DNA of 64,000 nt from Roseisolibacter agri (GTDB lineage: Bacteria > Gemmatimonadota > Gemmatimonadetes > Gemmatimonadales > Gemmatimonadaceae): the NCBI RefSeq assembly GCF_030159095.1, contig NZ_BRXS01000001.1, positions 930,001 to 994,000 on the forward strand, given 5' to 3'. Each line of letters opens with the position of its first letter. Positions within the stretch are counted from its first letter, which is position 1. The position numbers and the translations under genes were made by a program. Below the pieces are notes generated by a model that ran no database searches, was not told where the DNA came from, and saw only the letters and a program-made list of their open reading frames with translations. This document shows positions 25,114-33,662 of the stretch, in pieces.

Positions 25114-25794
25114 ATGGACGCCAGCCGTCGCGAGTTCCTGGGCCAGTGCAGCGCCGCCGCGCTGACGCTCGCCGCCGTGCCCCACGCGCTCGCCGCCGCC
25201 CCCGTCGGCGTGCCCGCACGCCGTGCCGCGGGCGCGCCGGACTGGGACACCAGCTGGACGAAGCGCATCACCGGCAAGCACCGCGCGGTGTTCGACGTGC
25301 CGGAGATCGAGAGCGGCTACGGCGTCTGGCGCGCCTCCATCTGGGCCAACCAGTACCAGCAGGTGCTCGGCGCCGCGCCGAAGGACATCGCGACCGTCGT
25401 CGTGCTGCGGCACAACGGGATCTCGCTCGCGATGCAGCAGAAGTTCTGGGACCGCTACGGCGTGCCGCGCGCGCTGCCGGTGATCCACCCGGTGAGCGAG
25501 AAGCCGACCGACCGCAATCCCGTGCTGCTCGCGTCGTCGCGCGGCGAGGTGCCGGCGGCGTACGATGCGCTGGCGCTGGACCAGGCGATCGCGCGCGGCG
25601 TGATCGTGCTGGCGTGCAACCTCGCGTTCGAGGATCCGATCGCGCTCGTCGTCGCGAAGGACGGCGCGACGCCCGAGGCCGCGCGGAAGACCGCGCTCGA
25701 CCACCTGGTGCCGGGCGTCATCATGCAGCCGTCGGGCGTGTTCGCGACGGTGCTGGCGCAGGAGAGCGGCTGCGCCTACGTGCGCGCCAGCTGA
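25114..25794 (+). CDS. Tat-exported DsrE-like protein
   Basis: A 226-residue protein with an N-terminal twin-arginine signal (SRREFLGQCSAAALTLAAV). The mature part resembles the DsrE/DsrF-like fold: IATVVVLRHNGISLAM, ARGVIVLACNLAFED and LVPGVIMQPSGVFATVLAQESGCAYVRAS. Cysteines in VLACNLA and SGCAY occupy places where DsrE relatives bind or relay sulfur, but function here is unproven. GGGAGG about 4 nt before the ATG supports the start. It is monocistronic, 118 nt before the carbonic anhydrase. Confidence 0.7.
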   Translation: MDASRREFLGQCSAAALTLAAVPHALAAAPVGVPARRAAGAPDWDTSWTKRITGKHRAVFDVPEIESGYGVWRASIWANQYQQVLGAAPKDIATVVVLRHNGISLAMQQKFWDRYGVPRALPVIHPVSEKPTDRNPVLLASSRGEVPAAYDALALDQAIARGVIVLACNLAFEDPIALVVAKDGATPEAARKTALDHLVPGVIMQPSGVFATVLAQESGCAYVRAS

Positions 25795-25912
25795 GGGGAG
25801 GCGGCGTCCCGCGTCCGACGCCGTCGTACGGCCACGTCCGACGCAGGTCGCGCCGCGGTCCGACAGACACGGGGAGGCCGGCCCCCGAGATTCTCCACCG
25901 TCACCCTTGCCG

Positions 25913-26626
25913 ATGGAGAGTCCCGTGAGCCGGCTGCCCCACCACGCGCTGCTCGAGAACAACCGCCGCTGGGTCCGCGAGCGCACCGCCGAGGACCCGG
26001 AGTTCTTCCGCCGCCGCGCGGCGCGCCACGAGCCCCGCTACCTGTGGATCGGCTGCTCGGACGCGCGCGTGCCGGCGGACGTCATCACCGGCACCGAGCC
26101 GGGCGAGATGTTCGTGCACCGCAACATCGCGAACCAGGTCGTGCCCGGCGACGCCAACCTGCTCGCGGTGCTCCAGTACGCGGTGGAGGCGCTGGGCGTG
26201 CAGGACGTCATCGTCTGCGGCCACGAGGAGTGCGGCGGCGTGAAGGCCGCCCTCGGCGCGGCGGCGCCGCCGGCGGTGGACCAGTGGCTGATGCACGTGC
26301 GCACGGTCGCGCGCCTGCACGACGAGGAGCTGCAGGCGCTCCCGCCCGGCGACGCGCGCATCGTGCGGCTGGTCGAGCTGAACGTGCGCGAGCAGGTCTA
26401 CAACCTCAGTCGCACGCCGGTCGTGCAGCGCGCGTGGGCGCGCGGCCAGACGCTGCGGATCCACGGACTGGTGTACGGGCTCCACGAGGGGCTGCTGCGC
26501 GACACGGGCGTCACGATGGACGGGAGCCCGCTGATCGGGAGCGCGCCCATCGGCGCGCCGAGCGGCGCCCCGAACGCGCTGCCGGGCCTGCGCCACCGCC
26601 AGGTCGAGGAGCTCCGGGCCGGCTGA
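25913..26626 (+). CDS. can: beta-carbonic anhydrase
   Basis: A 237-residue zinc enzyme interconverting CO2 and bicarbonate. LLENNRRW starts the family fold. WIGCSDARVP supplies Cys 48 with the Asp/Arg dyad, and VCGHEECGGV gives His 104 and Cys 107, completing the zinc site. VHRNIANQV and the VYNLS segment are also typical. An extra Gly/Ala/Pro-rich loop lies near the C-terminus. A GTG at 25925 with GGAGAG just before it is an equally good start and would remove four residues. A 36-nt perfect palindrome follows the stop. Confidence 0.93.
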   Translation: MESPVSRLPHHALLENNRRWVRERTAEDPEFFRRRAARHEPRYLWIGCSDARVPADVITGTEPGEMFVHRNIANQVVPGDANLLAVLQYAVEALGVQDVIVCGHEECGGVKAALGAAAPPAVDQWLMHVRTVARLHDEELQALPPGDARIVRLVELNVREQVYNLSRTPVVQRAWARGQTLRIHGLVYGLHEGLLRDTGVTMDGSPLIGSAPIGAPSGAPNALPGLRHRQVEELRAG

Positions 26627-26629
26627 GGC

Positions 26630-26665
26630 CCGCGCCCGCGGGCCGCGCGCGGCCCGCGGGCGCGG
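26630..26665. terminator. 36-nt perfect GC palindrome after can
   Basis: Centred between 26647 and 26648; the core is GCGCCCGCGGGCCGCG followed by its exact reverse complement. It starts 3 nt after the carbonic anhydrase stop and has no T-run. Likely a terminator hairpin. Confidence 0.6.
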
Positions 26666-26703
26666 CCCGCGGTGTACCATTCGCGGAGGGACGGCGCGCC
26701 GGG

Positions 26704-27870
26704 ATGCGCCCGGCGCGCCCCTCCACGGCCGGACGCCGGCCGTATCGCCGATCGTCGTCCGTCGTGAGCACCTCCTCCGCCTCCGCCGCACCACGCGCCG
26801 CGACCGCCGCGCGCGTCACCGTCCCGTCCGCGCCCGTGGTGCCCGCCACCGCGCCGGCGCGCCACGGGTGGCGCCGCGCGCTGCTCGAGGCGCCGCTGCT
26901 CCGCAAGCTCGTGCTCGCGGACCTGGTGATCAACGTCTCGGCGTTCTTCGTGATGCGCGAGGCGCGGCAGGCGTGGGCGAACGAGATCATGCTGGCGTCG
27001 CTGATGGTGACGCTGGTGCTGAACGCGCTGCTGGTGTACTGGGCGCTGCTGCCGCTGCGCGCGCTGGAGGCGACGGCGCGCCGCGTGTCCGCCGGCGACC
27101 TCGCGGCGCGCGTGCCCCTGTCGCTCACGGCCGACCGCGACCTGACGCGCATCGGCGTGACGCTGAACACGCTGCTCGACGGCGTCACCGCCGACCGGCT
27201 GCGCATGCGGGCGCTGGCGGCGCAGGTCATCAGCGCGGGCGACCAGGAGCGCGCGCACATCGCGCGCGAGCTGCACGACTCGACGGCGCAGCAGCTCAGC
27301 GCGCTCGAGATGCTGGTCACGTCCTCCGTGCGCGAGGTGCCGGCCGGCGCGCTGCACGAGCGGCTGGCGGTGATGCGCGAGATCGTCGTCGAGTCGCTGG
27401 CGGAGGTGCGCACGCTGTCGCACAACGTCCACCCGCGCGTGCTGGACGATCTGGGGCTGGTCGCGGCGCTGGAGTTCCTCGCGCGCCGGACGCGCGAGCA
27501 GAGCGGCGTCGAGACGCGCGTCGTCTCGGACGTGCGCGGCACGCTGCCGCCCCCGGTGGCGTCGGTGTTCTACCGCGTGGCGCAGGAGGCGCTGCGCAAC
27601 GCGGTGCGCCACGGCGCGCCGTCGGACGTGCGCATCGGCCTCGTGGCGACGGACGGCGCGAGCGCGCTGCTGGAGGTCACGGACGACGGCGAGGGCTTCG
27701 ACGTCGAGGCGGCCGAGCGGTCGCGCGAGGGGATGGGGCTGTTCGTGATGCGCGAGCGCGTGGCACTGATCGATGGACGGCTGGAGGTGGAGAGCCGCCC
27801 GGGGCAGGGCACGACGGTGCGCGCGCGCGTGCCGCTCGCGCCGGTGCCGGCGGCCGAGGTGGGCGCGTGA
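26704..27870 (+). CDS. NarL-type sensor histidine kinase (HisKA_3)
   Basis: A membrane sensor kinase of about 388 residues. Two hydrophobic segments (LADLVINVSAFFVM and ASLMVTLVLNALLVYWALL) are separated by only a short loop, so there is little external sensor. A HAMP region follows (PLRALEATARRVSAGDLAARVP). ERAHIARELHDSTAQQLSAL carries the phosphoacceptor His (near 191) of the HisKA_3 class. The HATPase has VAQEALRNAVRHG and DDGEGFDVE. GTGA overlap with the LuxR-type regulator pairs them. The start is uncertain: ATG 26704 lies 12 nt after GGAGGG; GTG 26764 is the alternative. Confidence 0.88.
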   Translation: MRPARPSTAGRRPYRRSSSVVSTSSASAAPRAATAARVTVPSAPVVPATAPARHGWRRALLEAPLLRKLVLADLVINVSAFFVMREARQAWANEIMLASLMVTLVLNALLVYWALLPLRALEATARRVSAGDLAARVPLSLTADRDLTRIGVTLNTLLDGVTADRLRMRALAAQVISAGDQERAHIARELHDSTAQQLSALEMLVTSSVREVPAGALHERLAVMREIVVESLAEVRTLSHNVHPRVLDDLGLVAALEFLARRTREQSGVETRVVSDVRGTLPPPVASVFYRVAQEALRNAVRHGAPSDVRIGLVATDGASALLEVTDDGEGFDVEAAERSREGMGLFVMRERVALIDGRLEVESRPGQGTTVRARVPLAPVPAAEVGA

Positions 27871-28574
27871 CCGCGGGCGCGACGGCGCGCATCCGCGTGG
27901 TGCTGGCGGACGACCACGGCGTCGTGCGGCTCGGGCTGCGCACGCTGCTGAGCGCCGCGCCGGACGTCGAGGTCGTGGGCGAGGCCTCGGACGGGCACGA
28001 GGTGCTGGTGCTGTGCGAGCGGCTGGCGCCGGACATCGTCGTCATGGATCTCTCGATGAGCGGCATGGACGGCGTGACCGCGACGCGCGAGCTCGCGCGC
28101 CGGCGCGGGCCGGCCGGCACGACCCCGCGCGTGCTCGTGCTGACGATGCACGACGAGGAGGAGTACCTGATCCCGCTGCTGGAGGCCGGCGCGAGCGGCT
28201 ACGTCGTGAAGGACGCCGCGAGCACGGAGCTGCTGGACGCGCTGCGCGCCGTGGCGGCGGGGCGCGTGTACGTGCGGCCGTCGGCCGCGCACGTGCTGGC
28301 CGCGGGCTGGACGCGCCGCGCGCAGCAGGACGCGACGCGCGCGCGCTACGAGTCGCTCTCCGAGCGCGAGCGCGCGGTGTTCATCCTCATCGCGCAGGGC
28401 TACACGCCGTCGCAGATCGGCGAGCGGCTGCACATCAGCGCCAAGACCGCGGACACGTACCGCCGCCGCATCAACGACAAGCTGGGGTTCAGCGAGCGGG
28501 CGGACTACGTGCGCCACGCGCTGGAGCTGGGGCTGCTGACGTCCTCGGGCGAGACGCCGCCGGCCGTGCGATAG
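27867..28574 (+). CDS. NarL/LuxR family response regulator
   Basis: A 235-residue two-domain regulator. The receiver has VVLADDHGVVR, the phosphoacceptor Asp near residue 61 (VVMDLSMSGMDG), the Thr in VLTMHD and the Lys in YVVKDA. The C-terminal HTH reads LSERERAVFILIAQGYTPSQIGERLHISAKTADTYRRRINDKLG. The GTG start overlaps the kinase stop, so they form a two-component pair. Its 3' end overlaps the convergent mobA gene by 70 nt. Targets cannot be read from the window. Confidence 0.92.
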   Translation: MTAGATARIRVVLADDHGVVRLGLRTLLSAAPDVEVVGEASDGHEVLVLCERLAPDIVVMDLSMSGMDGVTATRELARRRGPAGTTPRVLVLTMHDEEEYLIPLLEAGASGYVVKDAASTELLDALRAVAAGRVYVRPSAAHVLAAGWTRRAQQDATRARYESLSERERAVFILIAQGYTPSQIGERLHISAKTADTYRRRINDKLGFSERADYVRHALELGLLTSSGETPPAVR

Positions 28575-29191
28575 GCTCGGGCCGCGCGCGCGAGATCGTC
28601 GGGCGTGTTGACGCTCGCCAGCAGCGTGCGCGGATCGCCCAGCGCGGCGAGCGCCGTTCCGCCGAGCATCACGGCGCCGACCGCCCCGCCCAGCGCCGCG
28701 GCGCGGCGCTCGCCCGCGCGCAGCAGCGCCTCCGCCTCGCGGACGCACGCGGCGTCGTAGTACGCGCACAGCGGCTCGGCGTGGCCGTCGGGGTGAAGCG
28801 AGAGGGCAGCGCGCGCGCCGGCGCGGCCGAGCGCGAGCAGCGCGTCCAGCAGCGCCGGTGTGACGAAGGGCATGTCCCAGGCGACGACGAGGACCGGCGC
28901 GCGCGCGTGCCAGAGCGCGGCGTGCAGGCCGCCCAGCGCGCCCATGTCGCGATGGACGTCGCCGACGACGCGGACGCCGGGCAGCCAGTCGCCGGCGTCG
29001 GGCGCGTGGGCGACGAGGAGCAGCGGGTCGCACGCCGCGCGGAGCGCCGCCGCGACGCGGTCCACGATGCGGGCGCCGCCGAGCGTCTCCAGCCCCTTGG
29101 GCCGGCCGCCGAAGCGCGACGCGCGGCCGCCGGCGAGGATCACGCCGGTGGGCCGCGGTGCGCGCTCGTCACGGGGCTCGCGGTGGGCCAT
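28505..29191 (-). CDS. mobA: molybdenum cofactor guanylyltransferase
   Basis: A 228-residue nucleotidyltransferase. GVILAGGRASRFGGRPKGLETLGG is the MobA GTP-binding signature. VVGDVHRDMGALGGLHAAL and VVAWDMPFVTP (metal-binding Asp) follow. It attaches GMP to molybdopterin to give the MGD cofactor, which the YdeP-type oxidoreductase 1.2 kb away on the same strand would require. The start at MAHREPRDERAPR was chosen because the signature follows at family spacing; upstream codons are arginine-rich. The C-terminus overlaps the regulator gene tail-to-tail. Confidence 0.88.
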   Translation of the reverse strand: MAHREPRDERAPRPTGVILAGGRASRFGGRPKGLETLGGARIVDRVAAALRAACDPLLLVAHAPDAGDWLPGVRVVGDVHRDMGALGGLHAALWHARAPVLVVAWDMPFVTPALLDALLALGRAGARAALSLHPDGHAEPLCAYYDAACVREAEALLRAGERRAAALGGAVGAVMLGGTALAALGDPRTLLASVNTPDDLARAARAYRTAGGVSPEDVSSPSSSAWRT

Positions 29192-29369
29192 GGGGCGGAT
29201 GGCAGGGGCTTCATGACGCCGGGGGCGGCCGACGTCCGGACGGGAGCAAGCTGGCGCCGGGGCGCGGCGCGTCAATCGTGCGGCCGGCCGCGCGCGCGAT
29301 AGATTGGCCCCCAACGGTCGCGCGGCCCCTCGCCGAGGCCGCTCCTCCCTCCGCCGTCCCTCCCTCCGC

Positions 29370-30341
29370 ATGGCCAAGCGCGTCCTCATCGTCGAGAGTC
29401 GACCCGCCGCGGCGGACGAGATCGCGGCGCGCCTGTCGCGTCTGGGCTACGCGGTGGAGGCGGTCGCGGACACGGTGGCGCGCGCGGCGTCGCTCGCGGC
29501 CGAGCGCGTGCCGGACGTCGCGGTCGTCGGCGGGGAGCTCGGCGATCCGGTGGACGGCCCGTCGGCGGCGGCGGCGATCCGCCTGGCGCGTCCGATGCCG
29601 GTCGTGCGCCTGCTGGGGGCCGATGCCGCGGTGGAGGCGGCGGGGCGCGAGGACGCGGCCCTTCCCGGCCCGCTGGACCTCGTGCTGCCGTGCACCGACC
29701 GCGAGCTGCGCACGACGCTGGAGCTCGCGCTCTGCCAGTACCACGGCGCGCGCGCGACGCACGACCTGGAGCGCTTCTTCGCCGTGTCGCAGGACATGTT
29801 CTGCTTCCTGGACTTCAGCGGCTACTTCCGCCGGCTCAACCCGGCCTGGGAGCGCACCCTCGGCTGGACGCGCGAGGAGATGATGGCGCGGCGGTTCATC
29901 GAGTTCGTGCACCCGGACGACCGCGAGCGCACGCTGCAGCAGAACGGCCAGGTGCGCGGCGGCGGCATGGCGCGCGGCTTCGAGAACCGCTACCTGTGCC
30001 GCGACGGCTCGTACCGCTGGCTGCTGTGGAACTCCGCGCCGTCGACCAACGACCGGACCATCTACGCCGTCGCCCGCGACATCACCGCGCGCCGGGCGGC
30101 GGAGGACGAGCGCGCGCGCCTGATCGCCGAGCTGCAGGCGTCGCTGGCGGAGGTGCAGACGCTGCAGGCCATCCTCCCCATCTGCTCGTACTGCCGCCGC
30201 ATCCGCGACGACAAGAACTACTGGGACTCGGTGGAGAGCTACCTCGCGCGGCACACGCGCACGCGCTTCAGCCACGGCATCTGCCCGCACTGCATGGCGA
30301 CCGAGGTCGAGCCGCAGCTCGCGAAGCTGGAACGGGAGTGA
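29370..30341 (+). CDS. degenerate receiver-PAS protein with C-terminal Cys motif
   Basis: A 323-residue cytosolic signalling protein. Residues 1-120 resemble a CheY-like receiver (RVLIVESRPAAADEIAARL), but the phosphoacceptor strand reads DVAVVGGELGD with no Asp at the usual place. A PAS domain follows (LERFFAVSQDMFCFLDFSG, LGWTREEMMARRFIEFVHPDD, RYLCRDGSYRWLLWNSAP). The C-terminal segment has ICSYCRRIRDDKNYWDSVE and HGICPHC, a Cys4-type motif seen in a family of bacterial PAS/receiver proteins. No kinase, cyclase or HTH domain is present, so output is unknown. TAGATT (29300-29305) is a possible -10. Confidence 0.75.
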   Translation: MAKRVLIVESRPAAADEIAARLSRLGYAVEAVADTVARAASLAAERVPDVAVVGGELGDPVDGPSAAAAIRLARPMPVVRLLGADAAVEAAGREDAALPGPLDLVLPCTDRELRTTLELALCQYHGARATHDLERFFAVSQDMFCFLDFSGYFRRLNPAWERTLGWTREEMMARRFIEFVHPDDRERTLQQNGQVRGGGMARGFENRYLCRDGSYRWLLWNSAPSTNDRTIYAVARDITARRAAEDERARLIAELQASLAEVQTLQAILPICSYCRRIRDDKNYWDSVESYLARHTRTRFSHGICPHCMATEVEPQLAKLERE

Positions 30342-30351
30342 CCGTGCGGCG

Positions 30352-32691
30352 TCAGGCCGGCGGCGCGCCGCCGACCGAGCGCGCGATGCTGATGCGCACG
30401 CTCTTGGAGGTCGGCGTGTTGCTGCGGCGCGCGGTGCTGCGCACGGGCACCAGCGCGTTGCCTTCGGGGAAGTAGGTCGCGGTGCAGCGGCGCGGGATGG
30501 CGTACGGCACGACGAGCCAGTGCGGCGCGGTGCGCGTCTCGCCCGCGAAGTGGCTCGTGAGGTCCACGAGGTCGCCCTGCGCGAGCCCCGCGTCCGCCAT
30601 GTCGTCGCGGTTCATGAAGACCACGCGCCGGCCGCCGAAGACGCCACGGTAGCGGTCGTCGAGGCCGTAGACGACCGTGTTGAACTGGTCGTGCGTGCGG
30701 ATGGTCATCATCAGGTACTGGCCCGCGGGCAGGTCGTGCCGCGGGATGTCGTGTACGGTGAACCTCGCCCTGCCGATGCCGTTGTTGAACTTCCGCTCGT
30801 CGCGCACGGCGTTGTACAGGTACCACGGCCCGCGGCGGATCCGCGCGTTGAAGTCGTCGAAGCCGGGGACGACGCGCGCGATGTGGTCGCGCACGCGGTC
30901 GTAGTCGTCGGCCAGCGCGCTCCACGCCACCGTCGTGCGGTCGCCGAGCGTCGCCTGCGCGAGGCGGGCGACGATGCGCGGCTCGCTCAGCAGCTGCTCG
31001 CTCGCGGGCGGCAGCACGCCGCGCGACGGGTTGACGATCCCCATGGAGTCCTCGACGGTCACGAACTGCTCGCCGCCGGGCCGCACGTCGTGCTCGCTGC
31101 GATCGAGGCAGGGGAGGATCAGCGCCTGCCGGCCGGTGACGAGGTGCGCGCGATTGAGCTTGGTCGCCACGTGCGCGGTGAGCCGGCAGCGGCGCAGCGC
31201 CTCCGCGGTGAAGCCGGTGTCCGGCGTCGCGGAGAGGAAGTTGCCGCCCATCGCGACGAAGACGCGGATCGTGCCGGCGTGCATCCGCTCGATCGTCTGC
31301 ACCGTGTCGGCGCCGTGCGCCCGCGGCGGCGCGAAGCCGAACTCCGCGCCCAGCCGGTCGAGGAAGGCGTCGGGCATCTTCTCCCAGATGCCCATCGTGC
31401 GGTCGCCCTGCACGTTGCTGTGGCCGCGCACCGGGCACGCCCCCGCGCCGGGGCGGCCGAGGTGCCCGCGGAGCATCAGGAAGTTGGCGACCTCCTGGAT
31501 CGTGTCGACGGCGTTGCGGTGCTGCGTGAGGCCCATCGCCCAGCAGCAGATCATCCGCTCCGAGCGCATCGCGATCGCCGCCGCCTCGCGGATCTGCGCG
31601 CGCGACGCGCCCGACTGCTCGACGATGACGTCCCACGACGCCGCGCGCAGCCCGGCGATGAACGCTTCGTAGCCGACGGTGTGCTCGCGGATGAAGACCT
31701 GGTCGAAGACGGTGCCCGGTCGGGCGTCCTCCTCCGCCAGCATCTCCTTCATCACGCCCTGCAGGAACGCCACGTCGCCGTTGATGCGCACCGGCACGAA
31801 CAGGTCGGTGAGCGGCGTCGCGCGCCCCAGCAGCACCGGGATCGCCTTCAGCGGATGGCTCAGGTGCTGCGGGTTCGCGAACGCCGTCGTGCCGACCTCC
31901 GGCAGCGGGTTCACCGTGACGATCGTGCAGCCGTTCGCCTTCGCCGCCTGCAGCGACGTCAGCATGCGCGGATGATTGGTTCCCGGATTCTGCCCGAAGA
32001 TCCAGATCGAGTCCGCCCGCTCGAAGTCCTCGAGCGTCACCGTCCCCTTGCCGACGCCGATCGCCTCGTTGAGCGCCTCGCCGCTCGACTCGTGGCACAT
32101 GTTGGAGCAGTCGGGGAGGTTGTTGGTCCCGTACTGCCGCACGAACAGCTGCCAGAGGAACGCGGCCTCGTTGCTCGTGCGCCCCGAGGTGTAGAACGCC
32201 GCCGCGTCGGGCGTGTCGAGCGCGTGCAGCTCCGCGGCGATCAGCGCGAACGCCTCGTCCCACGTGATGGGCGCGTAGTGTGTGGCGCCCTCGCGCAGCA
32301 CCATCGGGTGCGTGAGGCGGCCCTGCGCGTTGAGCCACTGGTCGCTCTGCCGCGACAGCTCGAGCACCGAGTGCGCGGTGAAGAAGTCGGGTCCGACGCG
32401 CTTCCTCGTCGCGGCGTCGGCGACGGCCTTCGCGCCGTTCTCGCAGAACTCCGCCGTGTGGCGCGCGCCGTTGGGGCTGGGCCACGCGCAGCTCTGGCAG
32501 TCGAAGCCGTCCACCTGGTTGACGGCGAGCAGGGTGCGCACGGTGCGCACCGGTCCCATCTCGCGCAGCCCCCAGCGCGCGGTCTGCACGACGGCGGCGA
32601 CGCCCGCGGCGACGGTGCTCGCCTTCCCGACGTGCGGGTGCTCGGTCTCGGGCGGCGTCTGTGCGCTCGGCAGCTCCGGCGTCTCGTCCAT
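30352..32691 (-). CDS. FdhF/YdeP-type molybdopterin oxidoreductase
   Basis: A 779-residue bis-MGD enzyme of the YdeP/FdhF-like family. Cys 65, Cys 68 (DCQSCAWP) and Cys 83 (FCENGAKA) form an N-terminal Fe-S motif. THPMVLREGATHYAPITWDEAF, SNEAAFLWQLFVRQYGTNN, DCSNMCHESSG, FGQNPGTNHPRM and WAMGLTQHRNAV are molybdopterin-family blocks. The C-terminal MoCo-binding domain has MTIRTHDQFNTVVYG. YdeP proteins are annotated as formate-dehydrogenase-like but their substrate is uncertain. fdhD starts 2 nt upstream on the same strand. A 16-bp palindrome (30358-30373) overlaps the 3' end. Confidence 0.88.
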   Translation of the reverse strand: MDETPELPSAQTPPETEHPHVGKASTVAAGVAAVVQTARWGLREMGPVRTVRTLLAVNQVDGFDCQSCAWPSPNGARHTAEFCENGAKAVADAATRKRVGPDFFTAHSVLELSRQSDQWLNAQGRLTHPMVLREGATHYAPITWDEAFALIAAELHALDTPDAAAFYTSGRTSNEAAFLWQLFVRQYGTNNLPDCSNMCHESSGEALNEAIGVGKGTVTLEDFERADSIWIFGQNPGTNHPRMLTSLQAAKANGCTIVTVNPLPEVGTTAFANPQHLSHPLKAIPVLLGRATPLTDLFVPVRINGDVAFLQGVMKEMLAEEDARPGTVFDQVFIREHTVGYEAFIAGLRAASWDVIVEQSGASRAQIREAAAIAMRSERMICCWAMGLTQHRNAVDTIQEVANFLMLRGHLGRPGAGACPVRGHSNVQGDRTMGIWEKMPDAFLDRLGAEFGFAPPRAHGADTVQTIERMHAGTIRVFVAMGGNFLSATPDTGFTAEALRRCRLTAHVATKLNRAHLVTGRQALILPCLDRSEHDVRPGGEQFVTVEDSMGIVNPSRGVLPPASEQLLSEPRIVARLAQATLGDRTTVAWSALADDYDRVRDHIARVVPGFDDFNARIRRGPWYLYNAVRDERKFNNGIGRARFTVHDIPRHDLPAGQYLMMTIRTHDQFNTVVYGLDDRYRGVFGGRRVVFMNRDDMADAGLAQGDLVDLTSHFAGETRTAPHWLVVPYAIPRRCTATYFPEGNALVPVRSTARRSNTPTSKSVRISIARSVGGAPPA

Positions 32692-32693
32692 CC

Positions 32694-33545
32694 TCACTCC
32701 GTGCGGATGCGCGCCGCACCCGCGTAGACGTTGAAGCGCTGCTGGCGCACGAAGCCGACGAGCGTCGCGTCGTACGCGCGCGCCGTCTCGACCGCGAGGC
32801 TCGACGGCGCGCCGACCGCGGCGAGGACGGGGATGCCGGCGGCGAGCGCCTTGTGCACCAGCTCGAAGCTCGCGCGCCCGCTCACCAGCAGCACGCCGTC
32901 GTGCATCGGCAGCGCGCCGTCGAGGAGCAGCCGACCCACCAGCTTGTCGACCGCGTTGTGGCGCCCGACGTCCTCGCGCACGCACCGCAGCCGCCCATCC
33001 GGCGTGAACAGCGCGGCGGCGTGCAGCCCACCCGTGCTCGCGAAGACGTCCTGTGCGGCGCGCAGCGCGTCCGGCAGCGCGTGGATCGTCGTCGCGTCCA
33101 CGATGGGATGCGCGGCCGGGAGCGCGATCGGTCGAGCGGCCGCGAGCGCCTCCAGCGACGTCTTGCCGCACACGCCGCAGCTGGAGGTCGTGTGGAAGTG
33201 GCGTTCCAGCCGCCGCAGGTCGACCGGTACGCCGGTGCGCAGCGTGACGCGCACGGTGTTGGCGTCGAGGGCCTCGGGCGCGCGCAGCAGCTCGTCGGCG
33301 TCCGCGAGGATCCCTTCGGCCCAGAGGAAGCCGAGCGCGAGCTCGACGTCGTGGCCGGGCGTGCGCATGGTGACGGCGACGCTGTCGGTGACGCGCCCGC
33401 CGTCGCGGTCGTGCGCCAGCTCGATCAGGAGCGGCTCCTCGACCGCGAGCAGGTCGTCGTCCGCCCGCGCCTCGCGCGCGCCCTCGACCCGCCGCACCTC
33501 GTGTCGCGCGACGCCGGGCGCCGCGCCGGCATCCGCCACGCGCAT
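32694..33545 (-). CDS. fdhD: FdhD sulfurtransferase for formate dehydrogenase maturation
   Basis: A 283-residue FdhD-family protein, which passes sulfur from a cysteine desulfurase to the bis-MGD cofactor. SSCGVCGK holds the functional cysteines (123 and 126). LALGFLWAEGIL, CVREDVGRHNAVDKLVG and LVSGRASFELVHKALAAGIPVLAAV are the conserved blocks. Its stop is 2 nt before the YdeP-type gene, which supports their functional pairing. The ATG lies 5 nt after a TATCTC box with a 17-nt-spaced TTGACA, so the mRNA may be leaderless. Confidence 0.93.
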   Translation of the reverse strand: MRVADAGAAPGVARHEVRRVEGAREARADDDLLAVEEPLLIELAHDRDGGRVTDSVAVTMRTPGHDVELALGFLWAEGILADADELLRAPEALDANTVRVTLRTGVPVDLRRLERHFHTTSSCGVCGKTSLEALAAARPIALPAAHPIVDATTIHALPDALRAAQDVFASTGGLHAAALFTPDGRLRCVREDVGRHNAVDKLVGRLLLDGALPMHDGVLLVSGRASFELVHKALAAGIPVLAAVGAPSSLAVETARAYDATLVGFVRQQRFNVYAGAARIRTE

Positions 33546-33550
33546 GCCGC

Positions 33551-33579
33551 GAGATAGGCCGCGCGCACGAGGGTGTCAA
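33551..33579 (-). promoter_or_regulatory. fdhD promoter
   Basis: On the minus strand: TTGACA (33579-33574), 17-nt spacer, TATCTC (33556-33551), ATG at 33545. The -35 lies in one arm of a perfect 10-bp inverted repeat (GGTGTCAATC 33572-33581 / GATTGACACC 33601-33610). Confidence 0.65.
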
Positions 33580-33610
33580 TCGCGCCGCTGGCCGACCGCT
33601 GATTGACACC
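33572..33610. promoter_or_regulatory. mirror-image -35 pair / candidate operator between fdhD and the RFAP synthase gene
   Basis: GGTGTCAATC and GATTGACACC are exact inverted copies 19 nt apart. Each contains TTGACA reading outward, toward fdhD and toward the RFAP synthase gene. The rightward -10 is unclear (CAACTT at 33626). Confidence 0.55.
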
Positions 33611-33662
33611 GTCGCGGCCGGCCGGCAACTTCGCGCCAACCACCCGTTCGGCGAGGTGATGG

